DNA from: Sorangium cellulosum So0157-2
Lineage (GTDB): Bacteria; Myxococcota_A; Polyangia; Polyangiales; Polyangiaceae
DNA: 64,000 nt
NCBI RefSeq assembly: GCF_000418325.1
Contig: NC_021658.1
Span: 8,012,001 to 8,076,000 of the forward strand
Direction of reading: 5' to 3'
Part shown: positions 1 through 10,807 of the stretch, in pieces
Numbering within the stretch: the stretch's first letter is position 1
Layout: each line of letters begins with the position of its first letter
Made by a program: the position numbers and the translations under genes
The notes under the pieces: model-generated
Databases searched by the model: none
What the model saw: the letters and a program-made list of their open reading frames with translations, nothing else
Told to the model about the DNA's origin: nothing

Positions 1-450
1 CTCCAGGAGCTCGCGACGAGCGTCGCCAACGAGTTCGCGGTGCCGCCGCGCTCCCCGCACGTCGAGCGCGTGGTCACGCACCTGCTCACGGGCGATCCGG
101 CCCGGGAGATCGTCTGGCTCGCCGCGCACGTCGACGCGGATCTCATCGTGATGGGGACGCACGGGCGCACCGGCGTGAAGCGCGTGCTGCTCGGCTCGGT
201 CGCCGAGCGCGTGGTGCGGACCGCGGGGTGTCCCGTGTGCGTGGTCCGGGACAAGCACCACGACGACTCGTGGCGTATTCCGGAGATCGAGCCGCCCTGC
301 CCCGACTGCCTCGCGGAGCGCAACCGGACCGGCGGAGCGAGCCTGTGGTGCGCGCGCCACAAGGGGCATGTCCACGCGCACGTCTACTCGGGCGCCGAGA
401 CGACGAGGACGGTGCGCCGCGCGATGAGGCCCTGGGGGTTCTCGACCTGA
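1..450 (+). CDS. Universal stress protein, C-terminal part (5' truncated by window)
   Basis: The frame is already open at base 1, so this is the C-terminal end of a gene that starts outside the window. The UspA nucleotide-binding signature is visible: a GTHGRTG loop, then a downstream LGS, matching the G-2X-G-9X-G(S/T) pattern, followed by the usual last strand GCPVCVVR. Usp proteins normally end there. This one continues for about 55 residues with a CPDC pair, a later Cys-Ala-Arg-His and HVHAH, which looks like a small metal-binding or zinc-ribbon-like extension. Usp proteins are cytoplasmic, bind ATP in many cases and are induced by stress or low oxygen. The role of the tail is not known. 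The next gene is on the opposite strand. Confidence 0.85.
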   Translation, partial: LQELATSVANEFAVPPRSPHVERVVTHLLTGDPAREIVWLAAHVDADLIVMGTHGRTGVKRVLLGSVAERVVRTAGCPVCVVRDKHHDDSWRIPEIEPPCPDCLAERNRTGGASLWCARHKGHVHAHVYSGAETTRTVRRAMRPWGFST

Positions 451-598
451 CGTTGCGTGCCGCGCGCAGAGACCGTGTGAAAAGCGTCGACGAGGCCGGC
501 GTTCCGGCGGGCTCGCGTGCGATGGCATCGGGTACGTGCCGGCCGCCCGCCGAGCGAGCGCTGCGGCGCCGCCCGGCACGCGCCAGCTACGTCGCCAG

Positions 599-1930
599 CT
601 ACGTAATGAGCGGACCTCTACACCACGAAGCGCGGCCGACCGACGTCACATTCATGCCGATCGCCCGGGCAATGCTGAGATAAACGTCGTTGTGATTGCG
701 CCCGCCGGCGTCGAGCAGGCGCCCGGTCTTCCAAGCGCCTCCACAGCTGCCGGCGACCACGAAAGGTGCGTGCTGGGGAGGGTGGTCGGTCTCGGCGAAG
801 TTCTGGGCGGAGCCCAGCTGGCTGCTGCCGTTCTGGGTCGAAAGGACCGCTGCGGTGTTGTCGAGCAGCGAGAACTGGCCGTCGGAGAAGCTCTTCAGCT
901 TCTCGATGAAATAGCGAAACTCTTGCGCGAAATATGCCTGGAGCCGAATGATCTGCTGTCCCGGAGCGCGGTCTGGATCGCCGTGCGAGACGGAGTGCCA
1001 GGCCGAGATATCGATGTCACCGAACTTGATGGCTTCGTTGTTTTCGCCACCGCCCCACATCATGGATGCCACGCGAGTGACGTTGCAGGCGAAAGCCATC
1101 GCCATGATATCGAGATACAGCCGGCTGTGCTCCGGCATATCGTTCATCATGGTGTCCTTGCTCAGCAGCGGCGCCGCGAGCTTCGAGCACGAGTTCGAAG
1201 GCATGTCTGTGGGGATGCTGCCGCCGACATCGCGTTCGAGCGTGCGCAGCGACTCGAGGTAGAAGTCCATCTTGGTGGCTTCCTCCGGCCCGAGACGCCC
1301 GCGGAAGGACTGGACGTCCTCCTTGATGAAGTCGAGCACGCTCTGGCGGCGGAGCAGCGCCTGCTCGGCGGCGCTCGGCGTGTTCATGGGCGTGCCGTTG
1401 CCCGGCGCGGGAGCACCCCCGCTGATGCGGTCGGCGACGCGCTGATACGCAGCCAGCGGGTTTTTCACGCTGGGGATGAACCTGCCATCGACCTGAGACA
1501 GTCCGGGGATGACGCCGCCGTCGCCGGACGTCTGTCCGACCGCGATCTCCAGCGATGCCAGCGGGGTCGTGTCCTTGAGGAACTTGGCGAACTCCTGATC
1601 GATGCTGGTCGGCGCGCCGAGGCCGAACACCGAAAACGACGCCGAGCGGTGCGCGTTACCGGGGTCGCGCGCGAGCGTCAGGTTCTTGAACACCAGGATG
1701 TCGTTGCGCACCGCTTCGAGCGGCGCCATGTGCGGCTTGAGGACGAAGTCCTTTTCGCCTCCGGTCGGCTCCGATTGATACTGAGAGCCATTCGCGTAGC
1801 CGAACATGGCGACGCGCGTGATTCGCGGAGCGGTCTGGGCGTAGACGTTGTCGAACAGCCCAGAACAGAAAACGGTTCCGTAGCCGAGGCCACGGAGCAT
1901 CGTACGCCGGGAAAACTTTACGTTGCGCAT
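599..1930 (-). CDS. DUF1552 family secreted protein
   Basis: 443 residues. The N-terminus has a Tat-like signal (two Arg in SRRTMLRGLG, then a short hydrophobic stretch ending YAQ). The body matches DUF1552: an early ITRVAMFGYANGSQY segment, LKPHMAPLEAVRNDILVF and a C-terminal HAPFVVAG block. DUF1552 proteins are known from Planctomycetes and Myxobacteria and almost always sit beside DUF1592 cytochrome-like proteins. Their biochemical activity is not established. It lies 9 bp downstream of the DUF1592 gene in the same orientation, so the two are very probably one operon. The Tat-type leader suggests export of a folded, possibly cofactor-bearing protein. Confidence 0.85.
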   Translation of the reverse strand: MRNVKFSRRTMLRGLGYGTVFCSGLFDNVYAQTAPRITRVAMFGYANGSQYQSEPTGGEKDFVLKPHMAPLEAVRNDILVFKNLTLARDPGNAHRSASFSVFGLGAPTSIDQEFAKFLKDTTPLASLEIAVGQTSGDGGVIPGLSQVDGRFIPSVKNPLAAYQRVADRISGGAPAPGNGTPMNTPSAAEQALLRRQSVLDFIKEDVQSFRGRLGPEEATKMDFYLESLRTLERDVGGSIPTDMPSNSCSKLAAPLLSKDTMMNDMPEHSRLYLDIMAMAFACNVTRVASMMWGGGENNEAIKFGDIDISAWHSVSHGDPDRAPGQQIIRLQAYFAQEFRYFIEKLKSFSDGQFSLLDNTAAVLSTQNGSSQLGSAQNFAETDHPPQHAPFVVAGSCGGAWKTGRLLDAGGRNHNDVYLSIARAIGMNVTSVGRASWCRGPLIT

Positions 1931-1939
1931 GGCGAGCTC

Positions 1940-3640
1940 CTAGTTCTTCCGGTCGATGAAGCTTGGCGATGCGATCACGCTCAGCACCAGCTGATCGATC
2001 GCGTTCTGTGAGCGCGCAAAATCGTCCACGACGCGCTCCTTCTCACAGGCGTCGAGCTCCGGCAAATCGTAACCTGAAGCGTAGGCGGCGAACTGCTGGG
2101 CGAAGCAGCCGTAGACATCCGGCTTTTGCGCCAGCTCGTCCACCAGCTCCACGAAGTTGGAAAATACGATTCCGGGTTCCTTATTCCCCTCGCTCGGCAG
2201 CGGCAGACTGCCGCTCGCATCGATCTCCTGCCCATGCTCCGTCGTTCTGAAGCGACCGATGGGATCGTAGCTTTCGAGCGCGAACCCGATGCCATCGAAC
2301 AGCTTGTGACAGACGGCGCAGGCCGGGCTCGCATGAATGCCGAGTCTTTGCCGCCCCGTGGCGTTCGGCTCGGCAAACTTGCCAGGATTCGGAACACCGC
2401 CGGGCGGCAGCGGCACGCGGTGGCACAGGATCTCTGCGCGGACGTAGGCGCCACGCCCAACGAGGGCCGTATCTTGGGCGTGCGCGTGGCCCCAGAGAAA
2501 CGGCAGCGACGTCAAGATGCCTCGGCGTTCCGCCGGATTGAGCTCGCGACGCACCATGGCGTCGCCGGTCACCCCGCTCAAACCGTAGAGCGGGGCGGTG
2601 CGCTCGTTCACGAACGCGTACGTGCTCGTGAACAGCGAGTCGAAGCGACGATCCGCCCCCGCGTCGAACAGCACGCTGTCCGTGAACAGGCGCAGCTCTT
2701 CTTTCAAATCGGCGTTGAGCTCGGGCGTCGCCATCGGAAAGAGGTCGGCGTCTTTCACCGCGTTCGGGAGATTCTCGAGCTCCAGCCACTGCTCGAAGAA
2801 GTGGCTCATGGCCGGCGACGCCTTGTCGCGCGCCTCGAACAGGCGCTTGGCCTGGTCCAAGAGCACCGTACGGTCGCGCAGCTTCCCTTGATCTGCGAGC
2901 GCGGCGAGCTCGGCGTCCGGCGCGCTATCCCAGAGCATGTACGAGAGCGCCGAAGCGATCTCGTGATCCGCCAGCGGTGTCACCGCTCCGGTGTCCTTCA
3001 CCGTGCCGAGCTCGGTGCGGTGCAGGCTGCTCGGCGACATGAACAGCGCCTGCACGACGCTCGTGACGCCTCCGGCAGGACCTGCGCCCTGCGCGGCCGT
3101 CTTGGCGAAGAGCGCGCTGAAGTCGGCGACCTCCGTCGCCGAGAGCGGGCGGCGCCAGAGCTTTCGCCCCGTTGTGGCGATGAAACCCTCCAGGCAACTG
3201 CCAGGCGCCAAGGTGGCGGCGTCGCACGCGATGCCGAACTTGTCGGGGTTCTGCAGCGCGTGCGCCCCGAGCTCTTCGCCGAGCGCGAAGTACACCTCCG
3301 CGAGGAGCGGCGCGATTCGCAGCTGTGAGGCCTGGTTGGCGAAGCCGTCGAGCCGGGCCTCGCTCGGCAAGTTCGAAAGCGCCGCGGGCTCGATGCCGAA
3401 CTCGTCGCGCAAGGTGTTGGCGAGCTGGCTCTTGGTCAACCGCCAGATGCGCGGCTTGGCCAGCGCAGGGGTTGCGCCGCACTCGGCCGCCGAATCCGTC
3501 GCCGGATCCGTCGAGTCCAGGGGGCTACCACCCAAGACGCCCGTGCACCCGCTGGCCACGACGACCGCGAGCGGCGCCGCAAGGCGAAGCGAACGGCCCT
3601 TGAATGAACGAAGGACACCGATAAGCTCTGCGACCGGCAT
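1940..3640 (-). CDS. DUF1592/DUF1588/DUF1585 planctomycete-type cytochrome-like lipoprotein
   Basis: About 566 residues from ATG 3640. A TTG at 3688 would add 16 residues before the leader. The start at 3640 gives a basic n-region, LAAPLAVVV and a lipobox ending SGC, so a lipoprotein is likely. Domains run in the usual family order: a DUF1587-like segment (RLTKSQLANTLRDEFG), DUF1595 (RRPLSATEV), DUF1592 (LSYMLWDSAPDAEL through HFFEQWLEL), DUF1588 (RRGILTSLPFLWGHAHAQD) and DUF1585 (FDGIGFALESYDPIGRFR). One CAVCH heme-attachment motif lies just before DUF1585, so a single c-type heme is expected. The family is thought to act in periplasmic or cell-surface redox chemistry, with substrate unknown. 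It is followed after 9 bp by DUF1552. Confidence 0.88.
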   Translation of the reverse strand: MPVAELIGVLRSFKGRSLRLAAPLAVVVASGCTGVLGGSPLDSTDPATDSAAECGATPALAKPRIWRLTKSQLANTLRDEFGIEPAALSNLPSEARLDGFANQASQLRIAPLLAEVYFALGEELGAHALQNPDKFGIACDAATLAPGSCLEGFIATTGRKLWRRPLSATEVADFSALFAKTAAQGAGPAGGVTSVVQALFMSPSSLHRTELGTVKDTGAVTPLADHEIASALSYMLWDSAPDAELAALADQGKLRDRTVLLDQAKRLFEARDKASPAMSHFFEQWLELENLPNAVKDADLFPMATPELNADLKEELRLFTDSVLFDAGADRRFDSLFTSTYAFVNERTAPLYGLSGVTGDAMVRRELNPAERRGILTSLPFLWGHAHAQDTALVGRGAYVRAEILCHRVPLPPGGVPNPGKFAEPNATGRQRLGIHASPACAVCHKLFDGIGFALESYDPIGRFRTTEHGQEIDASGSLPLPSEGNKEPGIVFSNFVELVDELAQKPDVYGCFAQQFAAYASGYDLPELDACEKERVVDDFARSQNAIDQLVLSVIASPSFIDRKN

Positions 3641-3678
3641 GGCACGCTCTCGCTGGGCTAGAGAAGACTGACCATGGT

Positions 3679-3707
3679 AGTAAATCAAAACGCGATCCGG
3701 ACTTCAA
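3679..3707 (-). promoter_or_regulatory. Candidate sigma-70-type promoter for the DUF1592-DUF1552 operon
   Basis: On the minus strand TTGAAG (3707-3702) is followed after 17 bases by TTTACT (3684-3679), in a locally AT-rich stretch about 40 bp upstream of the chosen ATG at 3640. Spacing is ideal and the boxes are moderate matches. If it is real, transcription begins near 3672 and the TTG start at 3688 is excluded. This is inference from sequence only. Confidence 0.35.
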
Positions 3708-3782
3708 GCTCCTCGTGGTGGCCGCCCCATCTTACAGCCATGAGCGACATATAAAGCCTTACGCGATCCGCCCAGCCTCCCG

Positions 3783-4262
3783 GAAAAGCCATTCGAGGAC
3801 CCGCTCGCACTGGAAAACGACTACCGCAAGGGCCGGCCGGCGCGCATCTCCCTCGAGGTGCATCACGAGCTCATCAAGCTCGCCTGCCAGCGACCCACCG
3901 ACGACAAGTCGCCGTTCGAGCAGGTCTGGACCCTCAAAACGCTGGCCGAGGCGCTCGCCGGGTCGACCGGCGTGCGGATGAGCCGGACCGAGGTCTGGAG
4001 GATTCTCGAGGGCGCCAGCGTGAAGCCCCATCGCGTCCGGCTCTGGTTGCACAGCCCGGACCCAGACTTCCGACCCAAGGTGGCGAAGATCTGCAGCCTG
4101 TACGTGCAGCCGCCCGAGGGAGCGACGGTGCTGTGCATCGACGAGAAGCCAGGGATGCAGGCGCGGGAGCAACGCTTCGCTCCGCGAGCGTGCGGTCCAG
4201 GTCGCCCCGGCCGTAACGTCCTGGTGCACGACTTCCCCTGGGTGCTGACGCCTGTCGTCTGA
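3783..4262 (+). pseudogene. IS630-family transposase remnant
   Basis: The readable frame resembles the N-terminal and middle part of IS630/Tc1-type transposases. It has a GRPARISLEVHHELI segment, a WTLKTLAEALAG helix, a GVRMSRTEVWRILEG helix-turn-helix, KPHRVRLWL, and the first catalytic Asp in CIDEKPGMQA. No convincing start codon precedes it. The frame ends shortly after the first DDE residue, with only a degenerate GRPGRN follow-up. The second Asp and the Glu of the catalytic triad, about half of the usual 340 to 360 residues, are missing. No flanking inverted repeats or TA duplication were recognised. It is a decayed fragment with no activity expected. Confidence 0.7.
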
Positions 4263-4869
4263 TCGGGAAGGCTTGGCAAGACCTCTCGCGGAACCAGGTA
4301 CGAACTTAGGCGACGCGGTACTAGTTCAACAACATCCACGCATCGACGACGGGTCCGCGGGCGGGAGGCGCATGGCCTCGCTCGGCTCGAGGAGGTCGTC
4401 GCGCGTGAGCGCCGGGTGGACGGCGCCGGGCTGCGTCGAAAGGTCGCCGCAGAGCAGCGTCGCGGCTATGCCATGCTCGATCCCACCATCGCATCTTATC
4501 TCCGGCGAGAGGCGCAGCGACGCCCCGTGGCCGATCAGGCTGGCGTTCGGAGAGGTCGTGGACGTGAGGGTCGCACGCCGGGGGGCGATCGGCCGGCCGA
4601 TCTCGGTCGATCGCCAGCTCGGAAGCCCGCGCGTGCAGGCCTATCTGGCTCGTCGGCGGGTCTCGCGCGTCATGAGCCTCGCACAGGCAGGGCTCGACCC
4701 CGTGGGCGACCTTCCGATCGAGGAGTGACGCGCGCAGCGCCTCCCCGGCGTCAGCGCCTCAGCGGTGGCCGCTTCCGAGCGAACCCTTGCGGGAAGCTCC
4801 TCAAGCGCTCCGGCGGGCGCTTGACGCGAACTGCTGCCCATGCCCCCCTCCGGGCGACGGAGGTTCGCG
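4263..4869. other. Spacer with unassigned coding-like debris
   Basis: This lies between the transposase remnant and the large RHS gene. The plus-strand frame ending at 4728 has strongly GC-biased third positions over its last 75 or so codons, from about position 4494, so it may be the 3' end of a degraded gene. I do not recognise the peptide and no good start is visible. Bases 4367-4394 are a 28-bp exact copy of 18918-18945, which lies inside a broken metallo-beta-lactamase gene. The stretch therefore looks like gene debris next to a transposon scar. Confidence 0.3.
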
Positions 4870-7800
4870 ATGGCGCCGGTTCCGCAACGTGCTGTGCGTG
4901 CGTTGATCCCGCTCTTGATGTTCGTGAGCTGCGTGCTCGCGCAGGCGGGGTGCTCGTGCAGCCCCGAGCTCCCGCCGGTTCGTCCTCACGGCACCATCGC
5001 CTGCCGGACGCGCGACACGAGCGCTCCGCCGAGGGCCGGCCGCGCGCCGGGGGTGACGACCGTCTCCGCAGGCGCGACGGCCGGGACGTTTTCGGTCACG
5101 AGCAGCGGAGAGGCCGTGTACGTGATGCCTTTGACCGCCGTCCACGGGCGGGCGGGCGTGGAGCCGCGGCTCGCGCTCCAGCACGACGGCAGCGCCGGCG
5201 AAGGCGTCCTCGGGGCGGGGTTCTCCATTGCCGGGTTGTCGGCGATCACGCGGTGTCCGAAGAGCCTGGCGCAGGACGGGGAGATCCGGGGCGTCCGGTA
5301 CGACGCCGAGGATGCGCTCTGCCTCGACGACAAGCGGCTTGTCCCGGTGGCACGAGCAGCAGGGACGATCGAGTACCGGACGTTCCCCGACACGATGGTC
5401 AAGGTGGTCGGGCACTACGCCGCGGAAGGGGATGCGCCGGCGGAGGCGCTCTTCTTCGAGGCGAGGATGCCGTCCGGTCGTCATCGAGTACGGCAAGAGC
5501 GACAGCGGCAAGCCGCTCGCGCTCGGTGGCGCCGCGCGCGCGTGGCTCGCGACCAAGGCGCGCGACGGCCGCGGCAACGCCATGACGTATGAGTACTGCT
5601 CTGCGGACGCCGAGGAGGGCTTCACCGCGGAGTACGCGATCGACGAGATCTGGTACACAGGGTTCGAGGGCGAGCCGGCGCTCGCGCCGTCGCGGGCGGT
5701 GCGGTTCGTGTACGAGACGAGGGAGCCGGGCGAGGTGCGCACCCATTACGCAGGCGGCATGGCGCTCCAGCGCTCGCTGCGGCTCGACGAGATCCAGATG
5801 CTCGGCGCGGACGACGCGCTGGTGCGGCGCTACGGGTTCACGTACGAGGTCAGCGAGGCGACGAAACGAACGCTCCTGACGCAGGTCGAGGAGTGCGCGG
5901 GCGTCGGGGTGTGCAAGCCGCCGACGCGGTTTCAGTACAGCCGCGGCGAGGCGGGGTTCCGAAGGGTCGCGACGGACATCGCCGCGCCGACCTCCCGGAA
6001 GGCGAGCCCCATGCTGTTCGACATCGACGGCGACGGGCTCGACGACCTCGTGGTTCCGGACGTGGTCGCGGGGCTCAGCACGCCGGAGAACCCCATCACC
6101 GGCTGGCTCGCCGCGCGCAATCGCGGGTCGAGCGGCTCCGCGGCCCCCTTCGCGCCCGCGACCCTGGCGCTCCTCGAGGACTGGGCGGTGATCGCCAATC
6201 CGCACGGGTCCTCGGATCCCGAGCTCCTTCAGCCGGAGCTCGGGACGGCCATGGATTTCAACCAGGATGGCAGGACGGACGTCTTTCTTCACGACGTTCA
6301 TGACACCGGCAATACCTGGCTTGTGCTCCTGACCCAGCCGGACTTGACGTTCGAGGTCCACGACACGGGCATTCGGAGGCCCTTTCCGCTCGGCGTCCGG
6401 CCAGCGCCGCCCGGATTGCGCCTGCCCGAGGGCGCCGTGCACCTCGCGGACGTGGACGGCGACGGCGTGCCCGACCTGATCCAGTGCGACGACCACAGCC
6501 GCACGCTGACCCAGAACCCGCTCGAGGCGACGTGGACCGTCCACCGCTGGAAGCCGGAGCGCGACGGCACGCCGGCGGGGTTCGACGCCACCGGGGAGTC
6601 GCTGGAGCCGCTCAACGGGTTTCCGTGCGACATGGAGATCCAGACGCTCGACCTCGATGCCGACGGCAAGGTCGATCTGGTCGTGGCGACCGTGCTGACG
6701 TTCAGCGATGGCACGATGCTCCCCGCGCCGACGTACGGAGCGCTCACCCGGCGGCACGATGGGGGCTGGGAGGTGTTCGACACCGAGCTGCCTCAGCCGC
6801 CTCGCGGCGGCCGCACCGTGTTCCTCGACGTGAACGGCGACGGCTTGCCCGACGCGGTGCAATCGGGCTTCAGCCACGGCGGGCTCCGCACGATTCTCAA
6901 TACGGGGCCGACCTTCGACGCGCCGGCGGTCGAGAGCCTCGGCCCGGCGGGCGTCCTCGAGAGCCTCGGAGCGCAGGACTCGTTCTTCCGGCTGGCGGCG
7001 CCGCTGGACTACGACGGCGACGGCTTGCAGGATCTGCTCATGCCGGTGCCGCCGGGCATGCTGCCGGGCTCATCGCTCGCGCTGCCCTCCTGGGCGATCC
7101 TCCGGGCCACCGGCGCGCGCGACGGGCCGACGTTCGCGCTCGTCGACCCGGGGATCCCGTTCGAGGCGGCGGTCGGGGAGGCCGTCACGCTGGCCGAGCC
7201 GCACGGGCCGCGCATCGGGGACGTCGACGGCGACGGGGCGCAGGACGTGGTGTTGCCGCTCGGGGGCGTGTTCAACGTCTTCCAGAACCTCGCGGCCGAT
7301 CGGGATCTCCTCGTCGCGGTCTCGGACGGGATGAACGCGCACGAACCGAGCGAGGCGGGCTTCGTGCCGAACGTGAGCGTCGCGTATGGCCACCTCACCG
7401 ACGCCTCGATCACGGACGGCGCCGCCGAGGGAGCTCCGGAGCGGGAGAGCATGCTCTACCTGTCGCGGGGCGACGCGGCGAACGCTTGCGAGTACCCGCG
7501 CCGCTGCGCGGTGGGGCCGCGGCGGGTCGTCAGCGGCTACGCGCTCAACAACGGCGCGGACCGGCCGCGGCGCTTCGAGGTGCGCTATCGCGACGGGCGC
7601 TACCATCGGCTCGGGCGGGGCTTTCTCGGGTTCGGGGAGCGCGTGGTCGTCGAGGTCGACACCGGCGCCGCGACGGCCGAGCGGTACGACAACGTCACGT
7701 TCGACGAGGAGCTCGAGGTCTTTCCGTTCGCGGGGCAGGTGAAGCATGAGTGGCGCTGGGCTCCTGGGCTGCCGGACCAGCCCAGGCCGGAGCAGATCGA

Positions 7801-10800
7801 GCTCTCGTTCCTCGATGTGACGCGAGAGATGGTGCCCACGAACGACGGCGCGACCTACTTCACGCTCCCGACCGAGCGCCGGTTCCGGCGAGCCCAGGGG
7901 GTCTATCCGGGCGAGAGCGGCGAGGCGCCCACGGTGGAGGCGTACGTCGAGCAGGTCGCGTCGGGCGGCGAGCGCGGGGTCGAGGCGGCGATCCTGCGCG
8001 ATACGGTGGCAAAGGTGACGGACTTCGATGCGTTCGGCAACGTGCGCGCCGAGGAGGTCTCGACCCACGGCGTCGACCTGACGCTGGAGACCACGCGCAC
8101 CTTCAAGAACGACACCGAGCGGTGGGTGCTCGGTCAGCTCCAGACCGAGGAGGCGTGCAGCGCTGCGGCAGGACTCTCGCAGTGCCGCCTGCTCGCGCGC
8201 ACGACCACGATCTACGGCGAGATCGAGACCGAGTCGATCGACAGCGACGATGGCATCCCGGACACGAAGCTCGATGTCGCGATGGCGCGGGACGACTTCG
8301 GCAACGTCACCGAGGTGACGGCGGACGATGCGTTCGGCCATCACCGCGCGTGGAGCACGACGTACGACGCCGAGGGGATCTTCCCCGAGACGCACGTCAA
8401 CGCGGCCGACCACACCACGCGCGTGACGTTCGATGAGGGTCTCGGCGTGCTCGTCGAGCGGGTGGATCCGAACGGGCTCGTGACCGAGTGGAGGCACGAC
8501 GGCTTCGGTCGCCTGGGGCTCGAGATCAGGCCCGATGAGACGCAGACGGCGATCGCGCTGTCGCGCACCAAGGACGGCGGCCCGGACCGGGACGCCTGGC
8601 GGGTGGTGCAGCGGACCACGACAACCGGCGGCGCCGACGATACGGTCGAAGTCGACAGCCTCGGCCGCCCGATCCGGTGGTTCTGGTACGGACCTTCCGT
8701 GGAAGGCGCCGCGGGCGGTGCCACGGGCGAGCCGCGGCGCCTGATGCAGGAGATCGCGTATGACGCACGCGGCGAGCGCGTCGCGCGGCGCTCGGTGCCG
8801 GTGATCGAGGGCACGCCGGACGACGAGCGCCTCCACGACGTCTACGAACACGACGCGGTAGGCCGCGAGGTGGGGCACATCACCGAGCGGAGCTACTACG
8901 CGGACAAGCAACGGCTGAAGGGCGTCGTCACCCGCAGCGGCGCGACGGCGGTGCAGGACCTCGGCTACGGCTACGACGAGCGGCTCAGCCTCACGCGGCG
9001 CACCGACGCGCTGCAGCCGCAGCACCGGAACGAGCGCTTTCGGTACGACCCGCTCGAGCGGCTGACGTGCGCGTACTTCAGCGACGTCGAGAGCGACACG
9101 GCGCCGTGCGCGCTCCGCTACGACCACGATCCGAACGGAAACCTCACCTTCGCGCCGGACGCCGGCACGCTCTCGTACGACGACCCGCTGCACCCGCACG
9201 CCGTCACCGGCGCAGGCGCGGACAGCTTCGGCTATGACGCTGTGGGCAACCAGATCGCGCGCCCGGGCGGGGAGCGGGTGAGCTACACGCCGTTCGACCT
9301 GCCGAGGGCGATCACGCAGGGCGCGAGGACCGTCTCGTTCGGCTACGACGGCGACCAGCAGCGGATCCGCAAGACCACGCCGGACGAGGAGATGATCTAC
9401 TTCGGCGACCTGGTCGAGCGGGTCACCGACGCGGCGACCGGGAGGGCCGAGCACCGGTATTACGTGCGCTCGCCGGAGCGGGTGGCGGCGATCGTGACCC
9501 GCGGCGGGCAAGAGCCGGGCACCCGGTATGTGCACGTCGATCACCTCGGCTCGGTCGATGCGCTCACCGACGAGGACGGCGACGTGATCGAGCGGCGGAG
9601 CTACGATCCGTTCGGCCAGCGCAGAAACCCCGTGTGGGGAGAGCCCACGCCGGCGTCGTTCGCCAGCGAGACGACGCGGGGCTTCACCGGGCACGAGGGT
9701 GACGACGAGCTCGGGCTCGTCAACATGAAGGGCCGCATCTACGATCCGAGGCTCGGGCGGTTCTTGACGACCGACCCGATCGTGCAAGCGCCGCTCTCGG
9801 GTCAGAGCTGGAACCCGTACAGCTACGTGCGCAACAGCCCGCTCGACCACGTGGATCCGAGCGGGTTTCAGGGGGTATCGCCGGAAGCTCACGCTCCCGC
9901 GGCGCAGCCGCTGGCCGGGGTGCTCGATTCAGAAGCGCTCGGCCTGCCACCGATCGAAGTAGAGGTCGTCGCGCCTCCGGATTGGGTGGTCTGGGTCGAC
10001 GCCGACGCCGACGCCGACACCGCCGGCGCGGGCGTCGGAGCGATGATGGCGCCTGTCGATGTGGGCACGACCGGAACCTCGTCGGGCTTCGCGTCGTACT
10101 TGGTGACCGCCTCGCCGGAGCACGCAGGTGCCGCCGGCCCGGGCACCCTCGTCAGCCAGGCCTTGCTGGGCGCCGCGGAGGGCACGCGCGACCTCGGTCT
10201 CGGCATCGCACGGTCGCTGGCGCTGAACGCGCTGACGTTCGGGATGTACGGCGGCTATGAGCTCGGCGGAGCGATCTGGGCGGGCTACGAGCAGGACGGG
10301 ATCTTCGGCGCGCTCAACGCCGTGAACCCGCTCTACCATATCGGGCTGGGCGCCGCGGACACGGCCCTCGAGATCGACGGAGGCGACTACCGGGAAGCGG
10401 GCGCGGCGGGGACCAAGGCGATGATCCTCGCGGCGGCCACCGTCCTCGGGATGGGGAGGGGGCTGGGAGCGCTCGCGGAGGAGTCGGCGGCGGCGGCAGC
10501 CACGAAGAGCGCAGTCCGCGTCACAGGAGACGCCCTCAAGACAGCGAGAGCGGAGTTCAGCGCAGCGAAGCCGAAGTTCTGGCAACGGGAAGCTGCACAG
10601 AATACTGGAAATTATTCCGCGGAGAACCTCGCCCGCATGAGGTCCGGGAAGGCTCCGATCGGGTCCGACGGTTACCCGATGGAACTTCATCATCGAACTC
10701 CCCTTGCTGAGGGTGGCACTAACGCGTTTGATAACCTCACACCTCTAACTAGAACCGAGCACAGGCTCGGCCCCAACTATCACAAGAACCATCCGGGGCT

Positions 10801-10807
10801 ACCATGA
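4870..10807 (+). CDS. SpvB/FG-GAP/RHS-repeat polymorphic toxin lipoprotein with LHH nuclease tip (one frame break)
   Basis: ATG 4870 has a GGAGG sequence just upstream and begins a leader ending in AQAGC, so a lipid anchor is likely. The product would be about 1,975 residues. In order it shows an SpvB-like N-terminus (GVLGAGFSIAGLSAITRCP), at least seven FG-GAP/VCBS motifs such as DIDGDGLDDLVVP and DVDGDGVPDLI, YD/RHS repeats, and the RHS core (YVHVDHLGSVDALTDEDG through NPYSYVRNSPLDHVDPSG). Then come hydrophobic helices and a C-terminal nuclease-like tip with MELHHRTPLAEGG, the LHH variant of HNH/Endo VII toxins. The architecture resembles the TcB-TcC shell of ABC toxins, in which RHS repeats encase a variable effector. 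The frame breaks near 5470: codons 4870-5470 are in one frame and everything after lies in another, with sense continuing across (EARMP, then VIEYGKSDSG). Base composition drops in GC from about 10560. The stop overlaps the SUKH start. Confidence 0.85.

Noticed and set aside
7070..9892. 940-codon minus-strand open frame opposite the RHS gene
   Set aside because: The plus strand carries unmistakable RHS and FG-GAP motifs; the minus frame shows no domain or start signals.
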